Assembly: GCA_021769545.1 (NCBI GenBank)
Contig: JAETSS010000025.1
Location: 1-10,199 of the forward strand
DNA from: Eubacterium sp.
GTDB lineage: Bacteria > Bacillota_A > Clostridia > Peptostreptococcales > Anaerovoracaceae
DNA length: 10,199 bases
Direction of reading: 5' to 3'
A model generated the notes under the pieces. That model had not been told where the DNA came from, did not search any database, and saw only the letters and a program-made list of their open reading frames with translations. The position numbers were made by a program, and so were the translations under genes. How positions within the stretch are numbered: position 1 is the first letter of the stretch; each line of letters starts with the position of its first letter. Positions 1-6,332 of the stretch are shown here, in pieces.

Positions 1-89
1 AAGTAGTGGAATAAAGGAATCGGGTGTAAAGATCTATGTTTTATTTTCGATTTGGCATTGTCGCTCAAAAGGGGCGCACATTTTTATGA

Positions 90-118
90 TTTTCATCAAA
101 CCACAAAAATTCTACTAT
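90..118 (+). promoter_or_regulatory. Weak candidate promoter for the XRE/desulfoferrodoxin gene
   Basis: TTTTCA (90-95) and TACTAT (113-118) are separated by 17 bp and each match the sigma-A consensus at four of six positions. Transcription would begin near 125, about 65 nt before the chosen start codon. The rest of 1-166 is AT-rich and shows no convincing gene. An alternative pair, TTGAAA (126-131) with TAGTTT (149-154), also at 17 bp, is equally weak, so the assignment is tentative. Confidence 0.25.
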
Positions 119-190
119 GCGTCGATTGAAATCCCCGCTCCGGCATGATAGTTTAGAGTAGTAGTCATGAGCAAACAGGAGGAAACAGCG

Positions 191-775
191 ATGAACATCG
201 GAAAAACAGGAGAGATAATATACGCTTTGAGAACAGAGAAGGGGCTGACTCAGAAGCAGCTGGCAGATTATATGAACATAAGCGACAAGACGGTATCCAA
301 GTGGGAACGGGGCGCCGGATGTCCCGACGTGTCGCTGCTTCCGCATCTGAGCAGGCTGCTTGGAGTCGATCTGGAAGATCTGCTTTCGGGTCAGCTGGAT
401 AAAAATGAAATAGTAGGAGGCAATATGAAAAAACTTGGATTTTATGTATGTCCCCAGTGTGGGAACCTGATCACCGCATCGGCAGAGGCCAACATATCGT
501 GTTGCGGGAAAAAGCTGCAGCGGCTGGAGGCAAAGAAGGCGGCAGACGATGAAAAGCTGTCGGTAGAGATCATAGACAATGAGTATTTCATAACAAGTGA
601 TCATGAAATGAGCAAGGAGCACTATATCACATTCGCAGCGCTGCTGACAGGCGACAGCCTGATATTGAAAAAGCAGTATCCGGAATGGAACCTGCAGGTG
701 AGGATACCGCAGCTTGCCCATGGAATTCTGGTATGGCACTGCAGCAAACACGGGCTGTTTTATCAGGTGATTTGA
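191..775 (+). CDS. XRE-family HTH regulator fused to a desulfoferrodoxin-like metal-binding domain
   Basis: This 194-residue protein has two parts. Residues 6-62 form a Cro/C1-type helix-turn-helix (GLTQKQLADYMNISDKTVSK, then WERG), expected to bind DNA. Residues 79-194 resemble desulfoferrodoxin/superoxide reductase. Cys87-x2-Cys90 and Cys104-Cys105 match the rubredoxin-like iron centre I. HEMSKEH (His138, His144) plus Cys184-x2-His187 match four of the five ligands of the reductase centre II. The remaining N-terminal His of centre II seems absent: the aligned stretch reads DDEKLSVE. I infer a cytoplasmic regulator responding to iron, oxygen, superoxide or redox state; the target is unknown. 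The start at 191 is preferred over an in-frame ATG at 167 because AGGAGG at 177-182 sits 8 nt upstream of 191. It ends at its own terminator, so it is probably not co-transcribed with the next operon. HTH-desulfoferrodoxin fusions occur in other Clostridia, but I know of no characterised member. Confidence 0.85.
   Translation: MNIGKTGEIIYALRTEKGLTQKQLADYMNISDKTVSKWERGAGCPDVSLLPHLSRLLGVDLEDLLSGQLDKNEIVGGNMKKLGFYVCPQCGNLITASAEANISCCGKKLQRLEAKKAADDEKLSVEIIDNEYFITSDHEMSKEHYITFAALLTGDSLILKKQYPEWNLQVRIPQLAHGILVWHCSKHGLFYQVI
415..427 (+). promoter_or_regulatory. Possible internal ribosome binding site and start inside the XRE gene
   Basis: AGGAGG (415-420) lies 4 nt before an in-frame ATG (425), exactly at the junction between the HTH and the metal-binding part. 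Starting there would yield a 116-residue stand-alone desulfoferrodoxin-like protein (MKKLGFYVCPQCGN...). The hydrolase start at 5579 has the same AGGAGG-N4-ATG arrangement, so the spacing is usable in this genome. The motif may instead be a by-product of encoding the residues GGNM, which I recall as common at this junction in relatives. Confidence 0.4.
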
Positions 776-805
776 TATTACCGGAAACGGAATATGCAGG
801 ACAGA

Positions 806-849
806 TGTGTGCATTGGGGGACGAAAGATCCCCGTGCACATATTTTTTT
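806..849 (+). terminator. Intrinsic terminator after the XRE/desulfoferrodoxin gene
   Basis: TGTGCA (808-813) pairs with TGCACA (835-840), and GGGG (816-819) pairs with CCCC (830-833) across a small asymmetric internal loop, with a loop of about 10 nt. A T-run (843-849) follows directly. It separates the XRE gene from promoter P1 of the two-component operon. Confidence 0.75.
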
Positions 850-850
850 C

Positions 851-864
851 TTACAAAAACGTCA
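851..864 (+). promoter_or_regulatory. Candidate BceR-type operator upstream of the response regulator gene
   Basis: TTACA-AAAA-CGTCA matches the TNACA-N4-TGTAA inverted repeat described for BceR-like response regulators at 7 of 9 fixed positions, with a perfect left half. It ends 15 bp before the -35 element of P1, a suitable place for an activator. Autoregulation is an inference. Confidence 0.4.
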
Positions 865-879
865 CATTCCTCCATTCCC

Positions 880-908
880 TTGTATATAAAAAGCAAAAGA
901 AATATAAT
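880..908 (+). promoter_or_regulatory. Promoter P1 of the two-component/ABC operon
   Basis: TTGTAT (880-885) and a perfect TATAAT (903-908) are separated by 17 bp. Transcription would start near 915, giving a short leader of about 17 nt before the start at 932. AAGGAT (915-920) or GGTG (921-924) would serve as a modest ribosome binding site. Confidence 0.65.
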
Positions 909-931
909 AAGGTCAAGGATGGTGAAAAGAT

Positions 932-1603
932 ATGAAAAAAATCTTTTTAGTTGAAGACGATGATGCCATAGCCAGAAACCTGGACAGACTCCTGATGGCG
1001 GAGGGTTTTGAGGTGACTCACGCCGCTTCACAGGCGCAGGCTGTGGATATGATAGGTGATGACAGATTCGATCTGGCACTGGTGGATATCTCGCTGCCGG
1101 ATGGCAACGGATTTGCCGTATGCACGGAGATAAAGGCGCAGCAGGACATTCCCGTGATATTCCTGACGGCTTCGGGGGACGAATCCAGCGTCGTGACGGG
1201 ACTCAACATGGGAGCGGACGACTATATCGTGAAGCCTTTCCGCCCAAGGGAGCTGGTGGCAAGGATAAAGTCAGCCATGAGAAAAAGCGGCCGCGCGCCG
1301 TCGGTATTCAGGCTGGGCGATCTTTCGGTGGACATAGCGGGTGGCATCGTGAAAAAGGACGGCAGGGAAGTTTTCCTTTCAGCACTGGAATACCGTCTGC
1401 TGCTGGTGTTCATCAACGACCCCGGCAGCATCATCACCAGAAGCAGGCTTTTGAACGAGCTGTGGGATGCGGCTGGAGAATTCGTCAATGACAATACCCT
1501 GACGGTATATATAAAGAGACTTCGCGAGAAGATAGAGGACGACCCTGCAGAGCCGCGTATCATCTTGACGGTACGCGGTATGGGCTACAGACTGGGAGAA
1601 TAG
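932..1603 (+). CDS. OmpR/PhoB-family response regulator (BceR-like context)
   Basis: This 223-residue regulator has the usual family length. Residues 1-115 form the receiver domain: acidic pair Asp9/Asp10, phospho-acceptor Asp52 (VDISLPDGNG), Thr79 (FLTAS) and Lys101 (VKPF). Residues 125-223 form the winged-helix DNA-binding domain, with the transactivation/recognition region ending in VRGMGYRLGE. It is expected to be phosphorylated by the kinase encoded 1 nt downstream and then to bind operators at the two promoter regions of this locus. The gene starts a four-gene unit under promoter P1. The BceR-like assignment rests on the neighbouring intramembrane-type kinase and FtsX-type transporter and on TNACA-N4-TGTAA-like sites, not on residues unique to BceR. 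A VanR- or MacB-linked role cannot be excluded. Confidence 0.9.
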   Translation: MKKIFLVEDDDAIARNLDRLLMAEGFEVTHAASQAQAVDMIGDDRFDLALVDISLPDGNGFAVCTEIKAQQDIPVIFLTASGDESSVVTGLNMGADDYIVKPFRPRELVARIKSAMRKSGRAPSVFRLGDLSVDIAGGIVKKDGREVFLSALEYRLLLVFINDPGSIITRSRLLNELWDAAGEFVNDNTLTVYIKRLREKIEDDPAEPRIILTVRGMGYRLGE

Positions 1604-1604
1604 C

Positions 1605-2594
1605 ATGTTTCGAAACAGTGAGATAGGCCGGTTTGCCGTGGTGTTTGCGGTGCTTACAGTCGCGGCAGTGACAGCCGGATACATGATAGGTGAAAAAGCC
1701 GCAATAGTTACGATCATCTATGCCGCTGCCATCGGAACGGCATTTTTTGTATTTACGAAAAGCAGGTACAATGCGCTGGCGGAGCTTTCGGAGCAGATAG
1801 ACCGGGTGCTCCACAACGCCGAGCATGTATACATCAGCGAATCGAAAGAAGGCGAGCTGGCGATTTTGCAGAGCGAGATCACCAAGATGACGGTACGCAT
1901 CCGCCAGCAGAACGACGCCCTGAAAAAAGAAAAGCAGCACCTTGCCGATTCCCTTGCCGACATAGCTCACCAGCTGAGAACACCCCTGACATCCGTGAAC
2001 CTGATCCTTTCCATACTGGAAAGCGAGGACGACCTGAAAAAGCGCATATCGCTGCTGAGAGAGGCGGAGGAACTGATGGTGCAGATGGAATGGCTGCTGG
2101 ACGCTCTGCTTAAGCTGTCGCGGCTGGATGCGGGCATCGCGATCTTCCAAAGCGGGCCGGTAGATGTAAAAAATCTGATAGATACGGCGCTGAGGCCTTT
2201 TGCCATATCCATGGAGCTGCACGATATCAGCGTGGATATCAATGTGCCCGGAGGCATATCGGTAAACGGTGATACAGGCTGGCTCTCCGAGGCTTTGCAG
2301 AATATCCTGAAAAACTGTATGGAAAGCGCAGGGGATGGCGGAAGGCTTGACATATACTGCGAGGACACGGCTCTTTATACCCAGATAACGGTACACGACA
2401 GCGGGCCGGGCTTTGACGAGGAAGATCTTCCGAGGATATTCGACAGATTCTACCGGGGCAAGGGAGACAGCGCCTGCGGATACGGCATAGGCCTTGCCCT
2501 TTGCAGGACCATAATAAACAGGCACGGAGCCACCGTAAAAGCTGGGAATCACCGAAATGGCGGGGCATTATTTATCATACGTTTTCCAAAGTGA
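1605..2594 (+). CDS. Intramembrane-type sensor histidine kinase
   Basis: This 329-residue membrane kinase is short. Two transmembrane helices (about 9-27 and 33-50) are joined by only a few residues, so there is no extracellular sensing domain. A linker (about 51-110) leads to the dimerisation/phospho-acceptor helix with the H-box ADIAHQLRTPLT, His122. The ATPase domain shows the N-box (LQNILKNCME, Asn233/Asn237), G1 box (DSGPGF, from Asp265), F-box (IFDRFYRG) and G2 box (GYGIGLAL, 292-299). The catalytic motifs look intact. It starts 1 nt after the regulator stop, with GGGAG at 1594-1598 as ribosome binding site, so translation is probably coupled. In Bce-type systems such kinases do not detect the peptide themselves but read the activity of the partner permease; by analogy that is the role inferred here. 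The 3' end overlaps possible operator DNA for the next gene. Confidence 0.9.
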   Translation: MFRNSEIGRFAVVFAVLTVAAVTAGYMIGEKAAIVTIIYAAAIGTAFFVFTKSRYNALAELSEQIDRVLHNAEHVYISESKEGELAILQSEITKMTVRIRQQNDALKKEKQHLADSLADIAHQLRTPLTSVNLILSILESEDDLKKRISLLREAEELMVQMEWLLDALLKLSRLDAGIAIFQSGPVDVKNLIDTALRPFAISMELHDISVDINVPGGISVNGDTGWLSEALQNILKNCMESAGDGGRLDIYCEDTALYTQITVHDSGPGFDEEDLPRIFDRFYRGKGDSACGYGIGLALCRTIINRHGATVKAGNHRNGGALFIIRFPK

Positions 2595-2644
2595 CGAAAC
2601 TCTCATCTCAAAGTCACGGAGATGTAAGCCGAAAGCTTTATCAT
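2592..2644 (+). promoter_or_regulatory. Candidate operator/promoter between kinase and ABC ATPase genes
   Basis: TCACG-GAGA-TGTAA (2614-2627) matches the BceR-type operator TNACA-N4-TGTAA at 8 of 9 fixed positions. Exactly 22 bp upstream is a poorer copy, TGACG-AAAC-TCTCA (2592-2605), 6 of 9. Both lie in a direct repeat CAAAGT(G/C)ACG (2587-2596 and 2609-2618). Downstream is a -10-like TATCAT (2639-2644); the matching -35 region (2616-2621, ACGGAG) is poor and overlaps the operator, as expected for an activator-dependent promoter. A 6-bp inverted repeat CATCTC/GAGATG (2604-2609, 2619-2624) surrounds part of this region. Confidence 0.5.
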
Positions 2645-2675
2645 ATAGGCAGATCAAAAAAAGGAGGCTGACACA

Positions 2676-3362
2676 ATGGAGTTTTTAAAAGTAGAAAATC
2701 TATGTAAGGTCTATGGTACGGGAGAGAGTCAGGTCAATGCCCTTGATAATGTTTCGCTGACCATAGAAAAGGGAGAGTTCACGGCTATCATCGGATCTTC
2801 CGGTTCGGGAAAATCCACACTGCTGCATGCCATGGCAGGCGTAGACGTGCCTACAAGCGGGAAGGTATATCTCAACTGGCAGGATGTATACGCCCAGAGC
2901 AGCAAGGATCTGGCGGTCTTTCGCAGGCGTCAGGTGGGGCTCATATATCAGTTCCACAATCTGATACCGACATTGAATGTGGTGGAAAACATCACGCTGC
3001 CTATCCTGATGGATAAGCGAAGGGTGAACATGCAGCGGCTGGAGGAGCTTCTGGATATGCTGGGCCTTAAGGAGAGGAAATATCATCTTCCAAACCAGCT
3101 TTCAGGCGGGCAGCAGCAGCGTGTAGCCATAGGACGCGCGCTTATGAACGCACCGCAGGTCATGCTGGCCGATGAGCCTACGGGCAGTCTGGACAGCCGC
3201 AACGGACACGAGATAATCAAGCTTTTGAAGCTGAGTCACGAGAGATATTATCAGACGCTTATCATCGTTACCCATGATGAAAACATCGCTCTGCAGGCAG
3301 ACAGGATAATATGCGTTTCGGACGGCAGGGTGGTCCGCGATGAGAGGCAGGTGGGCAGGTAA
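2676..3362 (+). CDS. ABC transporter ATPase, MacB/LolD/BceA-like
   Basis: This 228-residue ATPase powers the permease encoded immediately downstream. Visible motifs are Walker [10 protein letters not shown] (40-48), Q-loop Gln92 ([16 protein letters not shown]), signature LSGGQQQ (142-148), Walker B VMLADE (162-167), D-loop SLD (171-173) and switch His200 (VTHD). The pattern '[13 protein letters not shown]' and the DEPTGSLDS end of Walker B are typical of the MacB/LolD/BceA group that pairs with FtsX-fold permeases. Its start is well defined by AAGGAGG (2661-2667), 8 nt upstream. Its stop overlaps the permease start by one base (TAATG), implying translational coupling. It may be transcribed both from P1 and from the internal promoter candidate, which would let the transporter be induced above the level of the kinase and regulator. 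Confidence 0.93.
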   Translation: MEFLKVENLCKVYGTGESQVNALDNVSLTIEKGEFTAIIGSSGSGKSTLLHAMAGVDVPTSGKVYLNWQDVYAQSSKDLAVFRRRQVGLIYQFHNLIPTLNVVENITLPILMDKRRVNMQRLEELLDMLGLKERKYHLPNQLSGGQQQRVAIGRALMNAPQVMLADEPTGSLDSRNGHEIIKLLKLSHERYYQTLIIVTHDENIALQADRIICVSDGRVVRDERQVGR

Positions 3363-5473
3363 TGAACATTTTCCACAGGATATCGCTGCAGGGCCTTATA
3401 AAGAACCGCACGAGAACTGTCGTAACCGTCATCGGGGTAGTGCTGTCCACCGTGATGATCACTGCCGTAGCCACCTTTGCCATTTCTCTTCAGAGCTATA
3501 TGGTAGACGGTGCGGCGGAGAAATACGGAGACTGGCATATACAGTTCACCGATGCGGACAGTGATTTCGTTAACCAGCAGAAGGGAAACGACAAGGTGGA
3601 GGCCGTCTCGACCTTCGACAATATAGGATACGCCAAGCTCAAGGGCGGGATAAATCCCGATAAGCCCTATCTTCATATCGCAGGCTTCAGTGAAGGGACC
3701 TTCGATACGGTCCCGATAGAGTTGCTTTCGGGAAGACTGCCGGAAAATGACGGAGAAGTGATAATACCTTCACACGTTTTTGCAAATGGCGGCGTGGATA
3801 TAAAGCCGGGAGATACGCTAAAGCTTGATATAGGAAACCGTATAAGCGGCACCGAAAGACTGAACCAGCACGATCCTCTTGCTATTGGCAGCTCGGGAAA
3901 GGTGTCGGAGACGCTGGCATACAAGGATACCAGGACCTACAAGGTTGTTGGGACGTATCAGCGACCATCATTTGAGGAACGCACGGCTCCCGGATATACG
4001 GTGATAACAAGAGAAGACGGAGGAAAGGATGCGGAAAGCATGAGCCTTTTCGTGACCTTCAAGGATGCAGGCAGCATAAAGGCTTATACGAAGGAAAGCG
4101 CGGGGGATCATGATTACTGCCTTAACGATGATGTACTGAGGTTCATGGGACTTTCGGGAGACACCATGTTCAATACGCTGCTTTATTCGATAGGTATCGT
4201 TCTCATAGTCCTCATCATGGTAGGCTCCGTATTTCTCATTTACAATTCCTTTGCCATATCCCTAAGCGAGCGTACCCATCAGCTGGGCATACTGATGTCG
4301 GTGGGGGCTACGGAAAGGCAGATAAAAAAATCCGTGATGTTCGAGGGACTTTGCATCGGAGTCATAGGCATACCGGTGGGGATCCTGCTGGGGCTTCCCG
4401 TTATAAAGCTGGTGATTGCCATAGTTACGGACAATTTCGGGAATATAATGTATGACACAGTGCAGCTCAGGATGAAGATATCCGTGCCTGTACTTGCGGC
4501 AGCGGCATTGATCAGCATGATCACTATCCTCATTTCCGCATATATCCCGGCGCGCAGGGCATCGTCTCTTTCGGTAATGGAATGCATCAGACAGACCAAC
4601 GATATAAAGGTGAAGCCCGGTGCGCTGAAAACCTCATACTTTTCGGAACGATTGTACGGTATTGAAGGGACGCTGGCGCTGAAAAATTTCAAGAGAAACA
4701 AGAAGCGATACAGAAGCATCGTGATGTCTCTTACATTGAGCGTAGTGCTCTTCGTGGCGGCCAATGCATTCGTTATGAACCTAAGCTCCATGTCGGACCA
4801 GCTTGTGTCCGATGCGGGATATGATATACATTTCTATGGAGGATCCATAAGTGACGACCGGATGACTGTCCTTTACGATAAGCTGAAAACGGCAGATGGC
4901 GTGACGGAAAGCTCATTGAACGGAAAGGAGATGGATTTCAGCTCCGATGATCCTGAAGCATCTGCTGCGCAGATGAATGAGATGTTAAAAAGCTCGGGGA
5001 TCACAAGCGGCTATATGCTGACTAATGTGTACGAGGTGCTTGAGACCAACAGAAATATAGTTTTCATCGTCAACCTGTTCAGCTACGTGTTTACGGCTAT
5101 GATCGCTCTTATCGCCGTCGCCAATGTGTTCAATACCATCTCCACCAATATCATGCTGAGACGGCGTGAGCTGGCGATGCTGAGATCCGTGGGCATGGCC
5201 GACAGCTCCTTCAACAGGATGATGAGGTTCGAATGCCTGTTCTACGGCATGAGGACGCTTTTGATAAGTATACCCGTTTCGGCGGTGCTGGCGTGGCTCA
5301 TATTCAAAGGGCTTACTATAGGGGAAACGCAGATAAGCTTCGAATTTCCGTGGCTTGCCATGGGTATGAGCATACTTGGGGTATTCCTGATGATATTCAT
5401 CACCATGCTGTATGCTACGGGGCGGATAAGGAGAGAAAATATCATCGACGCCATCAGGGACGATCTGGCGTAA
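3362..5473 (+). CDS. FtsX/MacB-family ABC permease with a shortened second extracellular domain
   Basis: This 703-residue membrane protein contains two FtsX-type units. Predicted layout: TM1 18-42; a large extracellular domain 43-270; TM2 272-297, TM3 327-352 and TM4 375-397 (first FtsX core, with SERTHQLGILMSVGAT); TM5 452-472; a second extracellular segment of about 90 residues (473-562); TM6 564-592, TM7 628-650 and TM8 664-686 (second core, with RRRELAMLRSVGM). Two extracellular domains with four plus four helices differ from classical BceB (ten helices, one domain), so this is the larger clostridial cousin. Relatives I recall are about 830-880 residues, with a second extracellular domain of 200 or more residues; here the text jumps from LNGKEMDF to SSDDPEASAAQ near residue 526. 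The likely role is export of, or protection against, a cell-envelope-active compound, together with signalling to the kinase. The substrate cannot be read from the sequence. Confidence 0.88.
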   Translation: MNIFHRISLQGLIKNRTRTVVTVIGVVLSTVMITAVATFAISLQSYMVDGAAEKYGDWHIQFTDADSDFVNQQKGNDKVEAVSTFDNIGYAKLKGGINPDKPYLHIAGFSEGTFDTVPIELLSGRLPENDGEVIIPSHVFANGGVDIKPGDTLKLDIGNRISGTERLNQHDPLAIGSSGKVSETLAYKDTRTYKVVGTYQRPSFEERTAPGYTVITREDGGKDAESMSLFVTFKDAGSIKAYTKESAGDHDYCLNDDVLRFMGLSGDTMFNTLLYSIGIVLIVLIMVGSVFLIYNSFAISLSERTHQLGILMSVGATERQIKKSVMFEGLCIGVIGIPVGILLGLPVIKLVIAIVTDNFGNIMYDTVQLRMKISVPVLAAAALISMITILISAYIPARRASSLSVMECIRQTNDIKVKPGALKTSYFSERLYGIEGTLALKNFKRNKKRYRSIVMSLTLSVVLFVAANAFVMNLSSMSDQLVSDAGYDIHFYGGSISDDRMTVLYDKLKTADGVTESSLNGKEMDFSSDDPEASAAQMNEMLKSSGITSGYMLTNVYEVLETNRNIVFIVNLFSYVFTAMIALIAVANVFNTISTNIMLRRRELAMLRSVGMADSSFNRMMRFECLFYGMRTLLISIPVSAVLAWLIFKGLTIGETQISFEFPWLAMGMSILGVFLMIFITMLYATGRIRRENIIDAIRDDLA

Positions 5474-5480
5474 CGGGTGA

Positions 5481-5515
5481 AAATTCCTGGCAGAGCTTGC
5501 GAGCGCGAGGAATTT
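5481..5515 (+). repeat. Inverted repeat downstream of the permease gene (possible weak terminator)
   Basis: AAATTCCT (5481-5488) and AGGAATTT (5508-5515) are perfect 8-bp arms around a 19-nt loop, in which GCT/AGC (5495-5497, 5502-5504) can form a small inner stem. No T-run follows, so a standard intrinsic terminator is doubtful. It may be a 3' end stabiliser of the transporter mRNA, or lie near the hydrolase promoter; an AT-rich stretch with TATAAT (5523-5528) but no good -35 follows. Confidence 0.4.
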
Positions 5516-5578
5516 GTCGTAATATAATATATATAACGATAACGACTGATGAGACATGTCAGGGGGCAAGGAGGAAAC

Positions 5579-6253
5579 ATGACAAAGAAACGGATTTTGA
5601 TATACGGCGATTCCAACACCTACGGATTTGATGGCGCCACAAGAGAGCGATTCGACGAAAACACGCGATGGACGAAGGTCTGCCAGAGATTATTGGGAGA
5701 TGATTACGAGATAATAGAGGAGGGACTTTGCGGCAGGACCACGTGCCACGATATGGCGCCGGAGGATATGATCGAGACAGAGCTTATGGAGGCACCTTTT
5801 GTCAACGGACTCAAATACATCGGACCGTGCGTGCTTTCACATCTACCGCTTGATGTGATATGCGTCAAGCTGGGCTCCAACGATCTCGATGTGGAAGGGA
5901 CGCGCTCGCCGGAAATGATCGCGGAAAGCGCTGCCAAGGTGCTGAGAAAGGCCAAGGCGCTGGCGGAAGAAAAGATGCCAGACCATCCGTGTAAATATGT
6001 GCTGATGGCGCCGATGATATCCAATGAATACGCCCTTACGGGAGAATTTGCGGATTCATTTACCGAGGAAATACTGGAAAGAGCAAAGCTGCTTCCTGCG
6101 GAATACGAGAAAAAGGCCGCAGAGGAAGGCTTCCTGTATTTCAATGCCAATGAGCAGGTACAGTGCGGCAAGGCCGACGGTACCCATCTCGATGCGGAAA
6201 ACCACGGGAAGATGGCGGAAGCCGTTTCCAAATGGTTTAAGGAAAACATATAA
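5579..6253 (+). CDS. SGNH/GDSL-family hydrolase (arylesterase-like)
   Basis: This 224-residue hydrolase has the SGNH fold. Block I is ILIYGDSNTYGF with nucleophile Ser12. Block II is GLCGRTT (oxyanion Gly52), block III is GSND with Asn101, and block V is DGTHLD with catalytic Asp200 and His203. All four SGNH residues are therefore present. There is no signal peptide, so it is probably cytoplasmic. The GDSNT(Y)G and GRTT pattern resembles arylesterase/acyltransferase-type members such as the mycobacterial enzyme, acting on small esters; the natural substrate is unknown. The start at 5579 is chosen over an in-frame ATG at 5549 because AAGGAGG (5568-5574) lies just upstream and homology begins at MTKKRILIYGDSN. 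It is probably its own transcription unit, 105 bp after the permease and followed by a terminator. Confidence 0.88.
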   Translation: MTKKRILIYGDSNTYGFDGATRERFDENTRWTKVCQRLLGDDYEIIEEGLCGRTTCHDMAPEDMIETELMEAPFVNGLKYIGPCVLSHLPLDVICVKLGSNDLDVEGTRSPEMIAESAAKVLRKAKALAEEKMPDHPCKYVLMAPMISNEYALTGEFADSFTEEILERAKLLPAEYEKKAAEEGFLYFNANEQVQCGKADGTHLDAENHGKMAEAVSKWFKENI

Positions 6254-6268
6254 TAGCTTTAATGAAAT

Positions 6269-6308
6269 TACGGTGTGGTTTTAACGATGACTGCGCCGTA
6301 TTTTATTT
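6269..6308 (+). terminator. Intrinsic terminator after the SGNH hydrolase gene
   Basis: TACGGTG (6269-6275) pairs with CGCCGTA (6294-6300), one T-G wobble included. Two more wobbles and a G-C pair extend it inward, leaving a loop of about 12 nt. TTTTATTT (6301-6308) follows directly. It isolates the downstream repeat array from hydrolase transcription. Confidence 0.6.
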
Positions 6309-6316
6309 ACCGGATG

Positions 6317-6329
6317 GATCGCAGCGATC
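6317..6329. repeat. 13-bp palindrome GATCGC-A-GCGATC
   Basis: A perfect 6-bp inverted repeat about a single central A lies between the hydrolase terminator and the first array unit. It is not in helical register with the array half-sites (13 bp from the first one). It could be a separate operator or chance. Confidence 0.4.
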
Positions 6330-6332
6330 TGT

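Noticed and set aside
2..147. Open frame at the window start that could be the tail of an upstream gene
   Set aside because: It is only 48 codons, AT-rich with no recognisable motif, and its codon use is unlike the neighbours. It is more likely intergenic DNA.
167..190. Upstream ATG as start of the XRE gene
   Set aside because: No ribosome binding site precedes it, and it would place the good AGGAGG (177-182) inside the coding region.
65..841. Long minus-strand open frame (258 codons)
   Set aside because: It lies antisense to the well-supported XRE/desulfoferrodoxin gene and its terminator, with no recognisable domain and an implausible composition.
1560..2552. Long minus-strand open frame (330 codons) opposite the kinase
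   Set aside because: The kinase on the plus strand has all catalytic motifs. The antisense product shows no domain and arises from codon bias.
3362..5473. Naming the permease bceB or macB
   Set aside because: It has two extracellular domains and eight predicted helices, unlike BceB (ten helices, one domain) and MacB (four helices). The substrate is unknown, so no symbol is given.
5549..5578. Upstream ATG as start of the SGNH hydrolase
   Set aside because: The AAGGAGG at 5568-5574 lies within this extension and points to 5579, where family similarity begins.
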